A DNA stretch of 64,000 nucleotides, taken from JAAYHV01 sp035268985. Its GTDB lineage: Bacteria > Bacillota > Clostridia > Peptostreptococcales > Anaerovoracaceae. Positions 45,168-54,527 of this stretch are shown in pieces. The stretch spans positions 1-64,000 of the forward strand of contig DATFJV010000078.1 of the NCBI GenBank assembly GCA_035268985.1. The letters run 5' to 3'. The notes under the pieces were generated by a model. It worked only from the letters and a program-made list of their open reading frames with translations. It searched no databases and was not told the DNA's origin. A program made the translations under genes and the position numbers. Positions within the stretch are counted from its first letter, which is position 1. Each line of letters begins with the position of its first letter.

Positions 45168-46395
45168 ATTTACGTAATCTCCTGTAGTCGTCTATTTCCA
45201 AACTAATTATAATCATAGTACCATTATCTAAATACTCTAAATTATCAATTATATATTTGTTGCAAAGATATGACACTAAATCTCCCCTTTCATAAGGCAA
45301 TAATAATTTTGTGTTAATCTTATTGTCAAATAATTTTTCTATTATAACTTTCTTTACCGCTTTAAGATTGTATGCTTTCTTCGCTGATATGTATATATTA
45401 TTATTCTTATCTAATAAATTGTCACATTCATCTAATAAATCTATTTTATTGTAAACTTTTATTGTTTCTTTATTGCCACCACCTATTTCATTTATTACTT
45501 TATTTGCTACTTTTTCCTGAAATTCGGATTCGGGATTAGATATATCAATTACGTGAAGCAGCAAATCTGCGTATAGAACTTCCTCTAAGGTACCTTTGAA
45601 TGCATCTATTAGAGTATGGGGTAGTTCACTTACAAAACCCACTGTATCGACCAAAATAAACTCATTTTTATCATATAATATAGACCTTTGATATGTATCT
45701 AAAGTTGCAAAGAGCATATCCTCCTCAAAAACATTTTTTTCTTCTTTTTGAGTATCATCTAAAATAGCATTCATTAATGCAGATTTACCAGCATTCGTAT
45801 AGCCTATTAATGCAACTACAGGTATATTAGCTTTTTCCCTTAATTTTCTCTGAGTATTTCTTACGGTTATAGCTTTGTCTATTTCATTTTTAATATCATC
45901 TATTCTTTTTTCAATATGTCTTCTATCGGTTTCAATCTTTTTCTCACCAGGTCCCCTAGTTCCTATTCCGCCACCCTGTCTAGATAGATAATTACCAAAG
46001 CCACTCAATCTAGATAGTCTATATCTTTGTTGCGCCAATTCAACTTGCAGCTTTCCGTTTTTAGTTTTAGCTCTCCTAGCAAAGATATCTAAAATCAATA
46101 TGGTTCTATCTATAACTTTAACATCTAGACGCTCTTCAAGATTTCTAAGTTGTGCCCCAGATAGTTCATTATTAAATATTACTAAATTAGCCCCCATATT
46201 GGAGACCATTTCTTTCAGTTCTATAACTTTCCCTTTGCCTATATATGTTGCGGTATTAGGTCTTTCGAGGGATTGTGTGCATAGTGCTATTACTTCAACT
46301 TCATCTGCTTTAGCTAATCCCTCAAGTTCTTTTATTGAATTTCCCCAATCTCGGTTAAAATTAATACCAACTATAATGGCTTTTTCATTTTCCAT
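45154..46395 (-). CDS. hflX: Ribosome-associated GTPase HflX
   Basis: The 413-residue GTPase splits stalled ribosomes after stress. The N-terminal HflX domain (about 1-190) includes TATYIGKGKVIEL and the glycine-rich GGGIGTRGPGEKKIETDRR. The G domain has G1 GYTNAGKSA, G3 DTVGF and G4 NKID. It follows codY with a one-base overlap and precedes the IMPACT gene. Confidence 0.96.
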   Translation of the reverse strand: MENEKAIIVGINFNRDWGNSIKELEGLAKADEVEVIALCTQSLERPNTATYIGKGKVIELKEMVSNMGANLVIFNNELSGAQLRNLEERLDVKVIDRTILILDIFARRAKTKNGKLQVELAQQRYRLSRLSGFGNYLSRQGGGIGTRGPGEKKIETDRRHIEKRIDDIKNEIDKAITVRNTQRKLREKANIPVVALIGYTNAGKSALMNAILDDTQKEEKNVFEEDMLFATLDTYQRSILYDKNEFILVDTVGFVSELPHTLIDAFKGTLEEVLYADLLLHVIDISNPESEFQEKVANKVINEIGGGNKETIKVYNKIDLLDECDNLLDKNNNIYISAKKAYNLKAVKKVIIEKLFDNKINTKLLLPYERGDLVSYLCNKYIIDNLEYLDNGTMIIISLEIDDYRRLRKYEIV

Positions 46396-47141
46396 TAGAC
46401 TATTTCATCCATTGAAGACAACAAATACTTATTTGTGATTTTTATTCTAGTGCCTTTCATTCCCAACGATCTAGATTCAATTACGCCAGCACTTTCTAGT
46501 TTTCTAAGGGTATTTACAATAACCGATCTAGTTATACCAGTTTCATCGGCTATTCTACTCGCCACCAATAACCCTTCATCTCCATCCAATTCGTCAAATA
46601 TATATCTGACTGCTTCAAGTTCAGAATAAGATAAAGTTTCAAGGGCTTGTCTTACTATAGTTTTTTGTCTCTCTGTATGTTCAGATTCCAAGACATTCCC
46701 TCTTCCAATTTCAAGGCCAACTACGGTTGCACTATATTCACATAAGGCTATATCCAACTCACTAAATTCTTCATGATATTTGTATGCTATTATACTTCCA
46801 ACACGTATTTCTCCTGAAATTGCAGGTACAATAGCATAATAACCGTCTTTTATAAACCCTTGTTGCCCAAATATTTTTTTCACTTCAGTCGAATTTAAAT
46901 TATATACGGTCTCTTTTACTTTTGATAAATTAGTATTTTGTACATTATCAATTTCATTTACAGCATTTTTTAAACTATTGGACTTAGCCAATAATTTTCC
47001 TTTTTTGGATATTATGCTAACTTTAGAATCAGTTACTTCACTCAATATACCGCATAAATCTTCAAATGAAAAATATCCTTCTTTGCTATGACTTAAAACC
47101 CAATTCAACTTTCTAAACTTTATTAATATCTTATTATCCAT
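46395..47141 (-). CDS. codY: GTP-sensing pleiotropic repressor CodY
   Basis: The 248-residue regulator responds to GTP and branched-chain amino acids and represses starvation genes. It has an N-terminal GAF domain (about 1-155) and a C-terminal winged helix with ASRIADETGITRSVIVNTL and SRSLGMKGTRIKI, the conserved recognition helix. The gene order hslV-hslU-codY is the one seen in Bacillus. It starts 13 bp after hslU. Confidence 0.97.
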   Translation of the reverse strand: MDNKILIKFRKLNWVLSHSKEGYFSFEDLCGILSEVTDSKVSIISKKGKLLAKSNSLKNAVNEIDNVQNTNLSKVKETVYNLNSTEVKKIFGQQGFIKDGYYAIVPAISGEIRVGSIIAYKYHEEFSELDIALCEYSATVVGLEIGRGNVLESEHTERQKTIVRQALETLSYSELEAVRYIFDELDGDEGLLVASRIADETGITRSVIVNTLRKLESAGVIESRSLGMKGTRIKITNKYLLSSMDEIV

Positions 47142-47154
47142 TATTTACTCCTGA

Positions 47155-48588
47155 TTAAAGTATGTATTGATCGATATTCTCTTTTTTAACTTTGTCTAAG
47201 AATTTTTCTTTCACATCTTCTTTAGTAATATTGATATCTGTTAAATCTTCACTTGGTAAATTAAACGAGATATCTTCCAATAGTTTGTCAATTATAGTAT
47301 GGAGCCTTCTAGCTCCTATATTTTCTGTCTGTTCATTCATAAGGTAAGCCATAGTGGCTATTTCATCAATAGCTTCATTTTCAAAATCTATATTAACACC
47401 TTCTGTTTCCAAAAGTGCTTTATGTTGTTTAGTCAAAGCATTCTCTGGTACAGTAAGTATTTTTAGAAAATCCGATTTATCCAAGCTGTCAAGTTCAACT
47501 CTTATAGGGAATCTTCCTTGTAACTCAGGAATTAAATCCGAAGGTTTAGTAACATGAAAAGCTCCAGCTCCAATGAATAAAACAAAATCTGTTTTTACCG
47601 GACCATATTTAGTGTTTACAACGCTGCCTTCGACTATTGGAAGTATATCTCTTTGCACACCTTCCCTCGAAACATCGGCACCTGATTTCATTGAAGAACC
47701 AGCTGCAATTTTATCAATTTCATCTATAAATACTATACCATTTTGTTCAGCGTTTTCCAATGCTTCATCAATTACTTGATCCATATCTATAAGATTCTGA
47801 GCTTCTTGCTCTCTTAAAATCTTTCTAGCTTCCTTTACTCTTACATTCTTTTTCTTAGTTTTTTTAGGCATCATATCACCAAATATATTACCAATAGCAA
47901 CATTCATACCTTCATTATTCATATCTAATTGATTAGATTTCGGATTATCATCCACCTCAATTTCAATAAATTGATCTTCTAGCAAACCTTCTTTAAGTTG
48001 TTTTCTTACTTGTTCTCTAGCCATTTCAAGGTCACTCTTATTATCATCTTCATCTCCAGAGTCTTTACCTTCTTCATATAATTGTTTTTGACTAGAATAA
48101 CCACCACTATTTAGAATATAGTCAAAAGGATTGTTACCTTTCTTTTCATTTTTCTTTTTCTTGCCAGGTATTATTGCTTCAATTATTTTTTCTTCAGCAA
48201 TTTGGTCTGCAATTTCATACTTTTCTTGGAGTCTACCCTGTTTTGTTATTCTAATTGAAGCTTCAACCAAGTCTCTAATCATTGAGTCAACATCTCTTCC
48301 AACATATCCTACTTCTGTAAATTTAGTAGCTTCTACTTTTACAAAAGGTGCATCCATCAACTTTGCCAACCTTCTTGCTATTTCAGTTTTTCCTACACCC
48401 GTAGGTCCCATCATTAATATATTTTTAGGACTAATTTCTTCTTTGATTTCATCATCCAACAGACTTCTTCTATATCTATTTCTTAAAGCAATCGCTACAG
48501 ATTTTTTAGCCTCATCTTGCCCTATTATATATTTATCAAGCTCCGCAACAATTTCTTTCGGAGTCATACTAACTAATTTTAAATTCAT
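47155..48588 (-). CDS. hslU: ATP-dependent protease ATPase subunit HslU (ClpY)
   Basis: The 477-residue AAA+ unfoldase feeds HslV. It has the N-terminal MTPKEIVAELDKYIIGQDEAKK, Walker A GPTGVGKTE, Walker B IVFIDEIDKIA, the I-domain (about 115-260, charged and variable), and sensor 2 in ENIGARRLHTI. The start at 48588 (MNLKLV) is preferred; the upstream GTG at 48597 lies next to the ribosome site AGAGAGG. It starts 14 bp after hslV. Confidence 0.97.
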   Translation of the reverse strand: MNLKLVSMTPKEIVAELDKYIIGQDEAKKSVAIALRNRYRRSLLDDEIKEEISPKNILMMGPTGVGKTEIARRLAKLMDAPFVKVEATKFTEVGYVGRDVDSMIRDLVEASIRITKQGRLQEKYEIADQIAEEKIIEAIIPGKKKKNEKKGNNPFDYILNSGGYSSQKQLYEEGKDSGDEDDNKSDLEMAREQVRKQLKEGLLEDQFIEIEVDDNPKSNQLDMNNEGMNVAIGNIFGDMMPKKTKKKNVRVKEARKILREQEAQNLIDMDQVIDEALENAEQNGIVFIDEIDKIAAGSSMKSGADVSREGVQRDILPIVEGSVVNTKYGPVKTDFVLFIGAGAFHVTKPSDLIPELQGRFPIRVELDSLDKSDFLKILTVPENALTKQHKALLETEGVNIDFENEAIDEIATMAYLMNEQTENIGARRLHTIIDKLLEDISFNLPSEDLTDINITKEDVKEKFLDKVKKENIDQYIL

Positions 48589-48602
48589 TATGCTCACCTC
48601 TC

Positions 48603-49142
48603 TTAAAGTTTTTCCACAGAAATATTATCATTTGTGTAAACACAAATCTGCGAAGCAATATTTAAAGATTCTCTAACTATTTCTTCAGCAGTCATATCAG
48701 TGTGCTCATATAGAGCCTTGGCAGCTGAGTATGCATAATTACCACCAGAACCAATAGCAATATAATTGTTATCAGGTATTATCACTTCACCATTTCCTGA
48801 TATTACTAACAAATCTTCTTTCCCTGCTACTATCATTAATGCTTCCAAGCTTCTAGCTGCTTTATCTTTTCTCCATAATTGAGCCAAATCTACTGCAGCT
48901 CTTTTTAAGTTCCCTGAATGTTCTTCAAGTTTATTTTCAAATTTATCAGTTAAAGAAAATGCATCTGCAACAGAACCTGCAAATCCAGTCAATACCGTAT
49001 CCTTATATATTCTTTTAACTTTTCTTGCACCATTTTTCATTATTGTTGTTTCACCCATGGTTACTTGTCCGTCCCCACCAATGCAAACGTCATTTTCACC
49101 TCTTTTGACCGCTACTATTGTTGTCGCATGAAATTGTATCAT
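48603..49142 (-). CDS. hslV: ATP-dependent protease proteolytic subunit HslV (ClpQ)
   Basis: The 179-residue proteasome-like N-terminal hydrolase begins MIQFHATTIVAVKR. As in ClpQ of Bacillus, a short leader precedes the Thr nucleophile of HATT, so it is not an exact Met-Thr-Thr start. Further motifs are GGDGQVTMG, ARKVKRI, GFAGSVADAF and IGSGGNYAYSAAKAL. It pairs with HslU. It follows topA by 12 bp; the xerC/codV gene usual before it in Bacillus is missing. Confidence 0.97.
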   Translation of the reverse strand: MIQFHATTIVAVKRGENDVCIGGDGQVTMGETTIMKNGARKVKRIYKDTVLTGFAGSVADAFSLTDKFENKLEEHSGNLKRAAVDLAQLWRKDKAARSLEALMIVAGKEDLLVISGNGEVIIPDNNYIAIGSGGNYAYSAAKALYEHTDMTAEEIVRESLNIASQICVYTNDNISVEKL

Positions 49143-49154
49143 AATTTACCTCCA

Positions 49155-51209
49155 TTATTCTTTGTATTTACATTTATTATTTGAACACTTCAAAGTAGAA
49201 GTTTTTGTTTTCTTTTCTACTAATAAAGAACCACATTCAGGGCACGTTTTGTTTGTGGGTTTATCCCAAAATACTGTAGTACAATCCGGATAGCCTAAGC
49301 ATCCATAAAAAGTTTTGCCCTTTCTGCTTCTTTTCTCAATTATATCATTACCACAATTAGGACATTTTACACCAGTTTTCTTTATAATTGGTTTAGTATT
49401 CTTACATTCAGGATACCCTGTGCATGCCAAGAACTCACCAAAACGGCCATCTTTTACAGCCATAGGCTTCCCACATTTTTCGCAATTTTCATCACTTAGC
49501 TTTACTTCCATTTCAATTTTAGCGATTTCTTCATCTGCGACTTTTAATTCCTTACTAAAAGGATCATAAAATTCTTCTACAATACTTTTCCAGTATAATC
49601 TTTTTAATTCTACATTATCTAGCTTGTCTTCCATTTCTGCCGTGAATCTAGTATCAACTATTTCAGAAAAATATTGTTCAAGCAATCTAATAACTACAAA
49701 CCCCAAATCTGTAGGCGCCAAAGTTTTCTTTTCCCTAACAATATATTTCCTGCCAGTTAGGGTAGCAATAATTGGTGCATATGTGCTAGGTCTCCCAATA
49801 TTTTTTTCTTCCAGATCCTTAATTAAGCTAGCTTCAGTATATCTAGCTTTAGGAGTAGTAAACTTTTGCTCACTTTTTATATCTAATAATTTAGGTTCCT
49901 CGCCTTTTTTAAGTTCAGGTAATAATTTATTTGCATCTTCCTTATCATTATTATATACCTTTTTGAAACCATCAAAAACCAGAGTTGAACCATTTGCTTT
50001 AAAACCATATTTATCATTAATAATATCCACATTAACTGCATCATAGATGGCTTCAGACATTTGAGATGCTATAAACCTTTCCCATATTAACTTATATACT
50101 TTATATTGGTCTTTACTTAAGGATTCTTTAATTTCATATGGAGAGAACGTAATATCGCTAGGTCTTATAGCTTCATGGGCATCTTGTATATCCTTTTTCT
50201 TGTTTGAAAATGTATTATTACCAATATATTCTTTGCCATATTTTTCTTCTATATACGATTTTGTTATGGTTTTTGCTTCTTCAGATATTCTAACTGAATC
50301 CGTCCTTATATATGTAACTAAACCTATGGTTCCATTACCTTTTATATCTATTCCTTCATATAATTGTTGTGCAGTCTGCATAGTTCGTTTTGTATAAAAA
50401 CCCAACTTATTTGATGCTTCCTGTTGCAAACTACTAGTGGTAAATGGAGCATATGGTTTCGCTTTGCGTTTTTTCTTTACCACTGAATCTATTATAAATT
50501 TATTCTTTTTTAAATCCTTTAAAATCTCGTTGCATTGGTTTTCATTTGTTACGTTAATTTTTTTGCTTCCATAACTATTTAATTTGGCTATAAATTCAAT
50601 GTCTTTTTCAAATATGGCATTTATATTCCAGTATTCTTCGGGAACAAAGGAATTGATTTCATCTTCCCTATCACATACCATTTTTAGAGCAGCAGACTGA
50701 ACTCTACCAGCGGACAAACCTCTTTTTACTTTTTTCCATAGCAAAGGACTAATTTGATATCCTACAAGTCTATCCAATATTCTTCTTGCTTGTTGCGCAT
50801 CAACTAACCCCATATTAATAACTCTAGGATTTTTAATTGCTTCTTTTACTTTAGATTTTGTTATCTCATTAAATTCCACCCTACACTGAGAATTAGGATC
50901 GATACCCAAAATATATGCTAGATGCCATGATATTGCTTCCCCTTCTCTATCGGGGTCAGTTGCCAAATACACTGTCTTAGCTTTCTTAGCTTCTTTTTTT
51001 AGTTCTTTTATTAAATCACCCTTACCACGAATATTTATATAATCAGGTTCAAAGTTTTCTTCTATTTTTATACCAAGTCTACTTTTAGGTAAATCTCTTA
51101 TATGACCAACAGAGGCCATAACCTTATAGTTAGACCCTAAGTATTTTCCTATTGTTTTTGCTTTTGAAGGAGACTCTACTATTAATAACGTCTTCTTTCT
51201 TTCTGCCAT
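49155..51209 (-). CDS. topA: DNA topoisomerase I
   Basis: The 684-residue type IA topoisomerase relaxes negative supercoils. The TOPRIM domain begins LLIVESPSKAKTIGKYLG and includes ATDPDREGEAISWHL. The catalytic Tyr lies in LVTYIRTDSVR. The C-terminus has three zinc ribbons (CEKCGKPMAV...CTGYPEC; CPNCGNDI...CLGYPDC; CPECGSLL...CSNNKC). It follows dprA by about 73 bp and precedes hslV; dprA-topA is a conserved neighbour pair. Confidence 0.98.
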   Translation of the reverse strand: MAERKKTLLIVESPSKAKTIGKYLGSNYKVMASVGHIRDLPKSRLGIKIEENFEPDYINIRGKGDLIKELKKEAKKAKTVYLATDPDREGEAISWHLAYILGIDPNSQCRVEFNEITKSKVKEAIKNPRVINMGLVDAQQARRILDRLVGYQISPLLWKKVKRGLSAGRVQSAALKMVCDREDEINSFVPEEYWNINAIFEKDIEFIAKLNSYGSKKINVTNENQCNEILKDLKKNKFIIDSVVKKKRKAKPYAPFTTSSLQQEASNKLGFYTKRTMQTAQQLYEGIDIKGNGTIGLVTYIRTDSVRISEEAKTITKSYIEEKYGKEYIGNNTFSNKKKDIQDAHEAIRPSDITFSPYEIKESLSKDQYKVYKLIWERFIASQMSEAIYDAVNVDIINDKYGFKANGSTLVFDGFKKVYNNDKEDANKLLPELKKGEEPKLLDIKSEQKFTTPKARYTEASLIKDLEEKNIGRPSTYAPIIATLTGRKYIVREKKTLAPTDLGFVVIRLLEQYFSEIVDTRFTAEMEDKLDNVELKRLYWKSIVEEFYDPFSKELKVADEEIAKIEMEVKLSDENCEKCGKPMAVKDGRFGEFLACTGYPECKNTKPIIKKTGVKCPNCGNDIIEKRSRKGKTFYGCLGYPDCTTVFWDKPTNKTCPECGSLLVEKKTKTSTLKCSNNKCKYKE

Positions 51210-51282
51210 AAATTCACTCCTTGAATATTTTAAATTTTTTGACTATTACATCACTTACCATAATATAATATGATAATGTAAA

Positions 51283-52131
51283 CTATTTTGCAATGAAAAA
51301 TTTTCCACCAAGACTAATAATGGACCCTTTTATAGTTAATATTGTCAGTATACCACTTAGAATATTAACGTTTATGTTGATTTTGTGAGATATTTTTTCA
51401 ATACCTATTCCATCGTATTCGTTTATGGCTTCTAAAACTTTTATTTCATCTTTCCCTAAAGAATATATATTATCTAACTTTGGTTTTATACCCAAATCCC
51501 TTATTAAATCATCTATGACAAAAAGTGGTATTGCCCCTTCTCTAATTAAAAGATTTGTTCCTAAGCTCTTTTTATTATTAATGTTGCCTGGCACTGCATA
51601 AATATTTTTACCCTGTTCTAATCCAAAATTTGCTGTAATTAAAGAACCACTTTTATATTCCGCTTCTACTATTACTATGCTTTCGCTTAATGCGCTAATT
51701 ATTCTATTTCTCATAGGAAAAGAATATTTACTACCCTCAAAGTCATTTTCGTATTCTGAAATCAATAAACCCTTACCATATATTTTTTCCATTAATAAAC
51801 TATTTTCCCTTGGATAACACTTATCCATACCAAATCCCAATACTGCTATTGTTTTTCCGCCTTTATTGAGCACTCCCTTATGTGAATAGCTATCAATTCC
51901 CTTTGCCATGCCACTTATATGAGTTACATCATTAAGTGCTAAGCGTGCTCCTATAATCTCGGAAACACATTTACCGTAATCACTACAATCTCTAGCACCT
52001 ACTACGGCGACACTTCTATCCCCAAGTAATGAAAGATCACCTGACGCATAAATTTTATCAGGTGATTTATAAATATTTTTTAATTCATACGGAAAAAGTT
52101 CTGAGTTTTTATCTATACAATTAATTTTCAT
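51283..52131 (-). CDS. dprA: DNA processing protein DprA (Smf)
   Basis: The 282-residue protein binds incoming single-stranded DNA and loads RecA during transformation. The Rossmann core has VAVVGARDCSDYGK, ISGMAKGIDSYSHKG, VLGFGMDKCYPREN, RNRIISALSE, AEYKSGSLITANFGLEQGK and VPGNI. The length is short: an N-terminal SAM-like domain seems reduced, while a C-terminal winged-helix region (about 220-282) is present. comEC is also in the window. Confidence 0.94.
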   Translation of the reverse strand: MKINCIDKNSELFPYELKNIYKSPDKIYASGDLSLLGDRSVAVVGARDCSDYGKCVSEIIGARLALNDVTHISGMAKGIDSYSHKGVLNKGGKTIAVLGFGMDKCYPRENSLLMEKIYGKGLLISEYENDFEGSKYSFPMRNRIISALSESIVIVEAEYKSGSLITANFGLEQGKNIYAVPGNINNKKSLGTNLLIREGAIPLFVIDDLIRDLGIKPKLDNIYSLGKDEIKVLEAINEYDGIGIEKISHKININVNILSGILTILTIKGSIISLGGKFFIAK

Positions 52132-52212
52132 ATACCCTCCTATTCTTAATTCCTATCACCTAAGCTTTTTATAGTCAATAGTTTTAAAAATTTGAGTATA
52201 TTTATGTAGTAA

Positions 52213-53046
52213 CTATGCATTCTTATGTAAAATAATTTTTTCAATGGCATTGGCCACTCCATGATTATTATTATCATCCGTAATATAATCTGAAGCTTGT
52301 TTCACTAGTATATCAGCATTCCCCATGGCTACTCCTATTTTAGCAAATTCAATCATCGCTATATCATTAGGATTGTCACCAAAGGCCATTAATTCATTTT
52401 CTGTTAAATCATTGATTCTCAACAAATAATTTAATGCGTCTGCTTTGCTAGTCGTTGCGCCCCCTATTTCTAGATTATTAGCAAAAGAAGTGGTCAACGT
52501 TATACCTTCTAAATTCTCCAATAATTTTCTAATAAATCTTCTTTTTTCAGAATCTTCAAAAAGCAAATTAATATTTTCTATAGAATCTTGGTTTGAGTAC
52601 ATATGTTTAATAATATCGTCCACTGGTTTTCTAGTTCTTATTACATAACCTGCACTTCTATATGTCGAACCATTGGCCTTAATATCGTTGTACTCAGTCT
52701 TATCAATATATGCTATACCATCTATAAATGCCTCAACATGAACTTTATGTCTGGTTACAATATCAATAACCTTTTTTATATCATTATTCTTTATACAATT
52801 TTTATATATAACCTTTTTATCAATCATTCTTGTTACTTGAGCCCCATTTGAAGTAATCATATATTCGACTCCTTCTAAATTATACACATCTTTGGGCAAC
52901 GAATCAAAAGATCTTCCCGTGGCAAAAACAACATTCACACCACTCTTAATCGTTTTTTCTAAAATACTTCTGGTTTTATCTGTTATTCTTTCTTGACTAT
53001 TAAGGGTGGTACCATCTAAGTCTAGCCCAATTAATTTAATACTCAT
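52213..53046 (-). CDS. Cof-type HAD-superfamily phosphatase
   Basis: The 277-residue haloacid-dehalogenase-type hydrolase has motif I GLDLDGTTLNS (Asp nucleophile), motif II ATGRSF, a Lys in the middle and motif IV AFGDNPNDIAMIEFA, with a large C2B cap (about 85-195). Family members dephosphorylate sugar phosphates, flavin or pyridoxal phosphates; the substrate is not deducible. It lies 81 bp upstream of dprA and is divergent from trkA. Confidence 0.93.
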   Translation of the reverse strand: MSIKLIGLDLDGTTLNSQERITDKTRSILEKTIKSGVNVVFATGRSFDSLPKDVYNLEGVEYMITSNGAQVTRMIDKKVIYKNCIKNNDIKKVIDIVTRHKVHVEAFIDGIAYIDKTEYNDIKANGSTYRSAGYVIRTRKPVDDIIKHMYSNQDSIENINLLFEDSEKRRFIRKLLENLEGITLTTSFANNLEIGGATTSKADALNYLLRINDLTENELMAFGDNPNDIAMIEFAKIGVAMGNADILVKQASDYITDDNNNHGVANAIEKIILHKNA

Positions 53047-53166
53047 ATCCTTCCTTTCAATGCTATGTATATGCTATGTTTCTATTGCAAAACCTATATA
53101 ATTGATTTATAATCGTTTTATTGATATCATTATATAATAAATTACATAAAAATAAAGAGGTAATAT

Positions 53167-54525
53167 ATGAAAGTTGCAATAGTTGGTGCCGGCAAATTAG
53201 GTTTAAGAATTGCTGAAGCACTTGTCGATGGTGATTATGAAATCACAATAATAGATAAAAATGAAGATCTTTTGGATAAGATTTCTCAAAAGCTTGATGT
53301 ACTTACTGTATACGGTGATGCAAAGAAAATTGATTTTCTAAAAAGTATTCAGATAAATACTTATGACTTTTTATTTGCTGCCTCTGATTCTGATGAGGTT
53401 AATATTTTAATTGCTTCATTTTCAAAAGCATTAGGATGTCGATACGTATCATCTAGAGTTAGAGATCCTGAACATATGAAACAAATCGATTTCATAAGAG
53501 AAAAAATGAATATAGATTTCATAGTTAATCCAGATTTACTTATAACGCAAGAAATTCATAAATATCTGGCTGAGAAATATACTTTAAGCAACGGAGTTTT
53601 TACTAGCGGTAAAATTGCCTTATTAGAATTCAAAGCAGACATGTTGCCAAAATTAATAGGTTTATACTTGCCAGATTTCAAAAAAATATATCCTTCTATG
53701 CTAATAGTTGGCATATCTAGAAAAGGCAAAATGATTATTCCCCATGGTGATGACTTTATTAAAAGTGGTGATTCACTATATATAATAGGAGAAAAAGAAA
53801 CTGTATTTAAATTAAACACAAAAGTTTATGTAAATATCAAATACACCAATGTGCAAAAGGTAATGATAATTGGTGGAGGTAAAACTGGTTACTATTTAGC
53901 TAGTCGTTTATCAGAATTTGGAGTAAATGTAAAACTAATAGAAAAAAGTAAAGAAAGATGTCAATATTTATCAACTCGTTTGGATGATGTAATGGTTCTT
54001 TACGGCGATGGTACAGATTTACAAATGCTTCAAGAAGAAAACCTAGATGAAATGGATGCATTTGTTACTGCAACTGGATATGATGAAGAAAACCTACTTT
54101 TAGCTTTAACTGCAAAACAACATGGAATCGAAGATGTTATTTCAAAAGTGAGTAGAGTTAGTTATAAAGACCTTATCGAGCAAATGGGTATTGATATGGT
54201 TTTAAATCCCCTAGATATAACTGCTAGCGCTATATTAAGAAATATTCGAGGATCAAAAAAAGTATTATCCTCAGTACTATTACAAGGCCAGGCTGAACTC
54301 CTAGAAATTTATGCTTATGAAAGAATGAATATGTTAAATATTCCACTTAAAAATTTACAATTACCCGAAGGGATTATAATTGCTGCCATACATAGAGGAA
54401 ATAAAGTGATTATACCTGATGGTAATACTCGACTTCTCAGAAATGATAAAGTAATAATTGTTAGTTTACTTACAGAAATAGGTAAATTAGAAAAATTATT
54501 TAAATATAGAAGGAATATTTTATAA
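53167..54525 (+). CDS. trkA: Trk potassium uptake regulator TrkA (two RCK domains)
   Basis: The 452-residue peripheral protein gates TrkH in response to NAD(H) and nucleotides. It holds two copies of the RCK layout: NAD-binding VAIVGAGKLGLRIAEAL (N-terminal) and VMIIGGGKTGYYLASRL (about residue 232), each followed by a TrkA_C domain. It lies just 2 bp before the first trkH gene, with GAGG at its start. No good promoter match was identified, though a TATAAT lies at 53133. Confidence 0.96.
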   Translation: MKVAIVGAGKLGLRIAEALVDGDYEITIIDKNEDLLDKISQKLDVLTVYGDAKKIDFLKSIQINTYDFLFAASDSDEVNILIASFSKALGCRYVSSRVRDPEHMKQIDFIREKMNIDFIVNPDLLITQEIHKYLAEKYTLSNGVFTSGKIALLEFKADMLPKLIGLYLPDFKKIYPSMLIVGISRKGKMIIPHGDDFIKSGDSLYIIGEKETVFKLNTKVYVNIKYTNVQKVMIIGGGKTGYYLASRLSEFGVNVKLIEKSKERCQYLSTRLDDVMVLYGDGTDLQMLQEENLDEMDAFVTATGYDEENLLLALTAKQHGIEDVISKVSRVSYKDLIEQMGIDMVLNPLDITASAILRNIRGSKKVLSSVLLQGQAELLEIYAYERMNMLNIPLKNLQLPEGIIIAAIHRGNKVIIPDGNTRLLRNDKVIIVSLLTEIGKLEKLFKYRRNIL

Positions 54526-54527
54526 AA

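Noticed and set aside
48131..48676. 181-codon plus-strand frame antisense to hslU
   Set aside because: Shadow of the Walker A and N-terminal region of HslU, with no ribosome site.
53047..53166. Consensus promoter for trkA
   Set aside because: TATAAT at 53133 has no -35 at 16-18 bp; the TTGATT upstream is 25 bp away.
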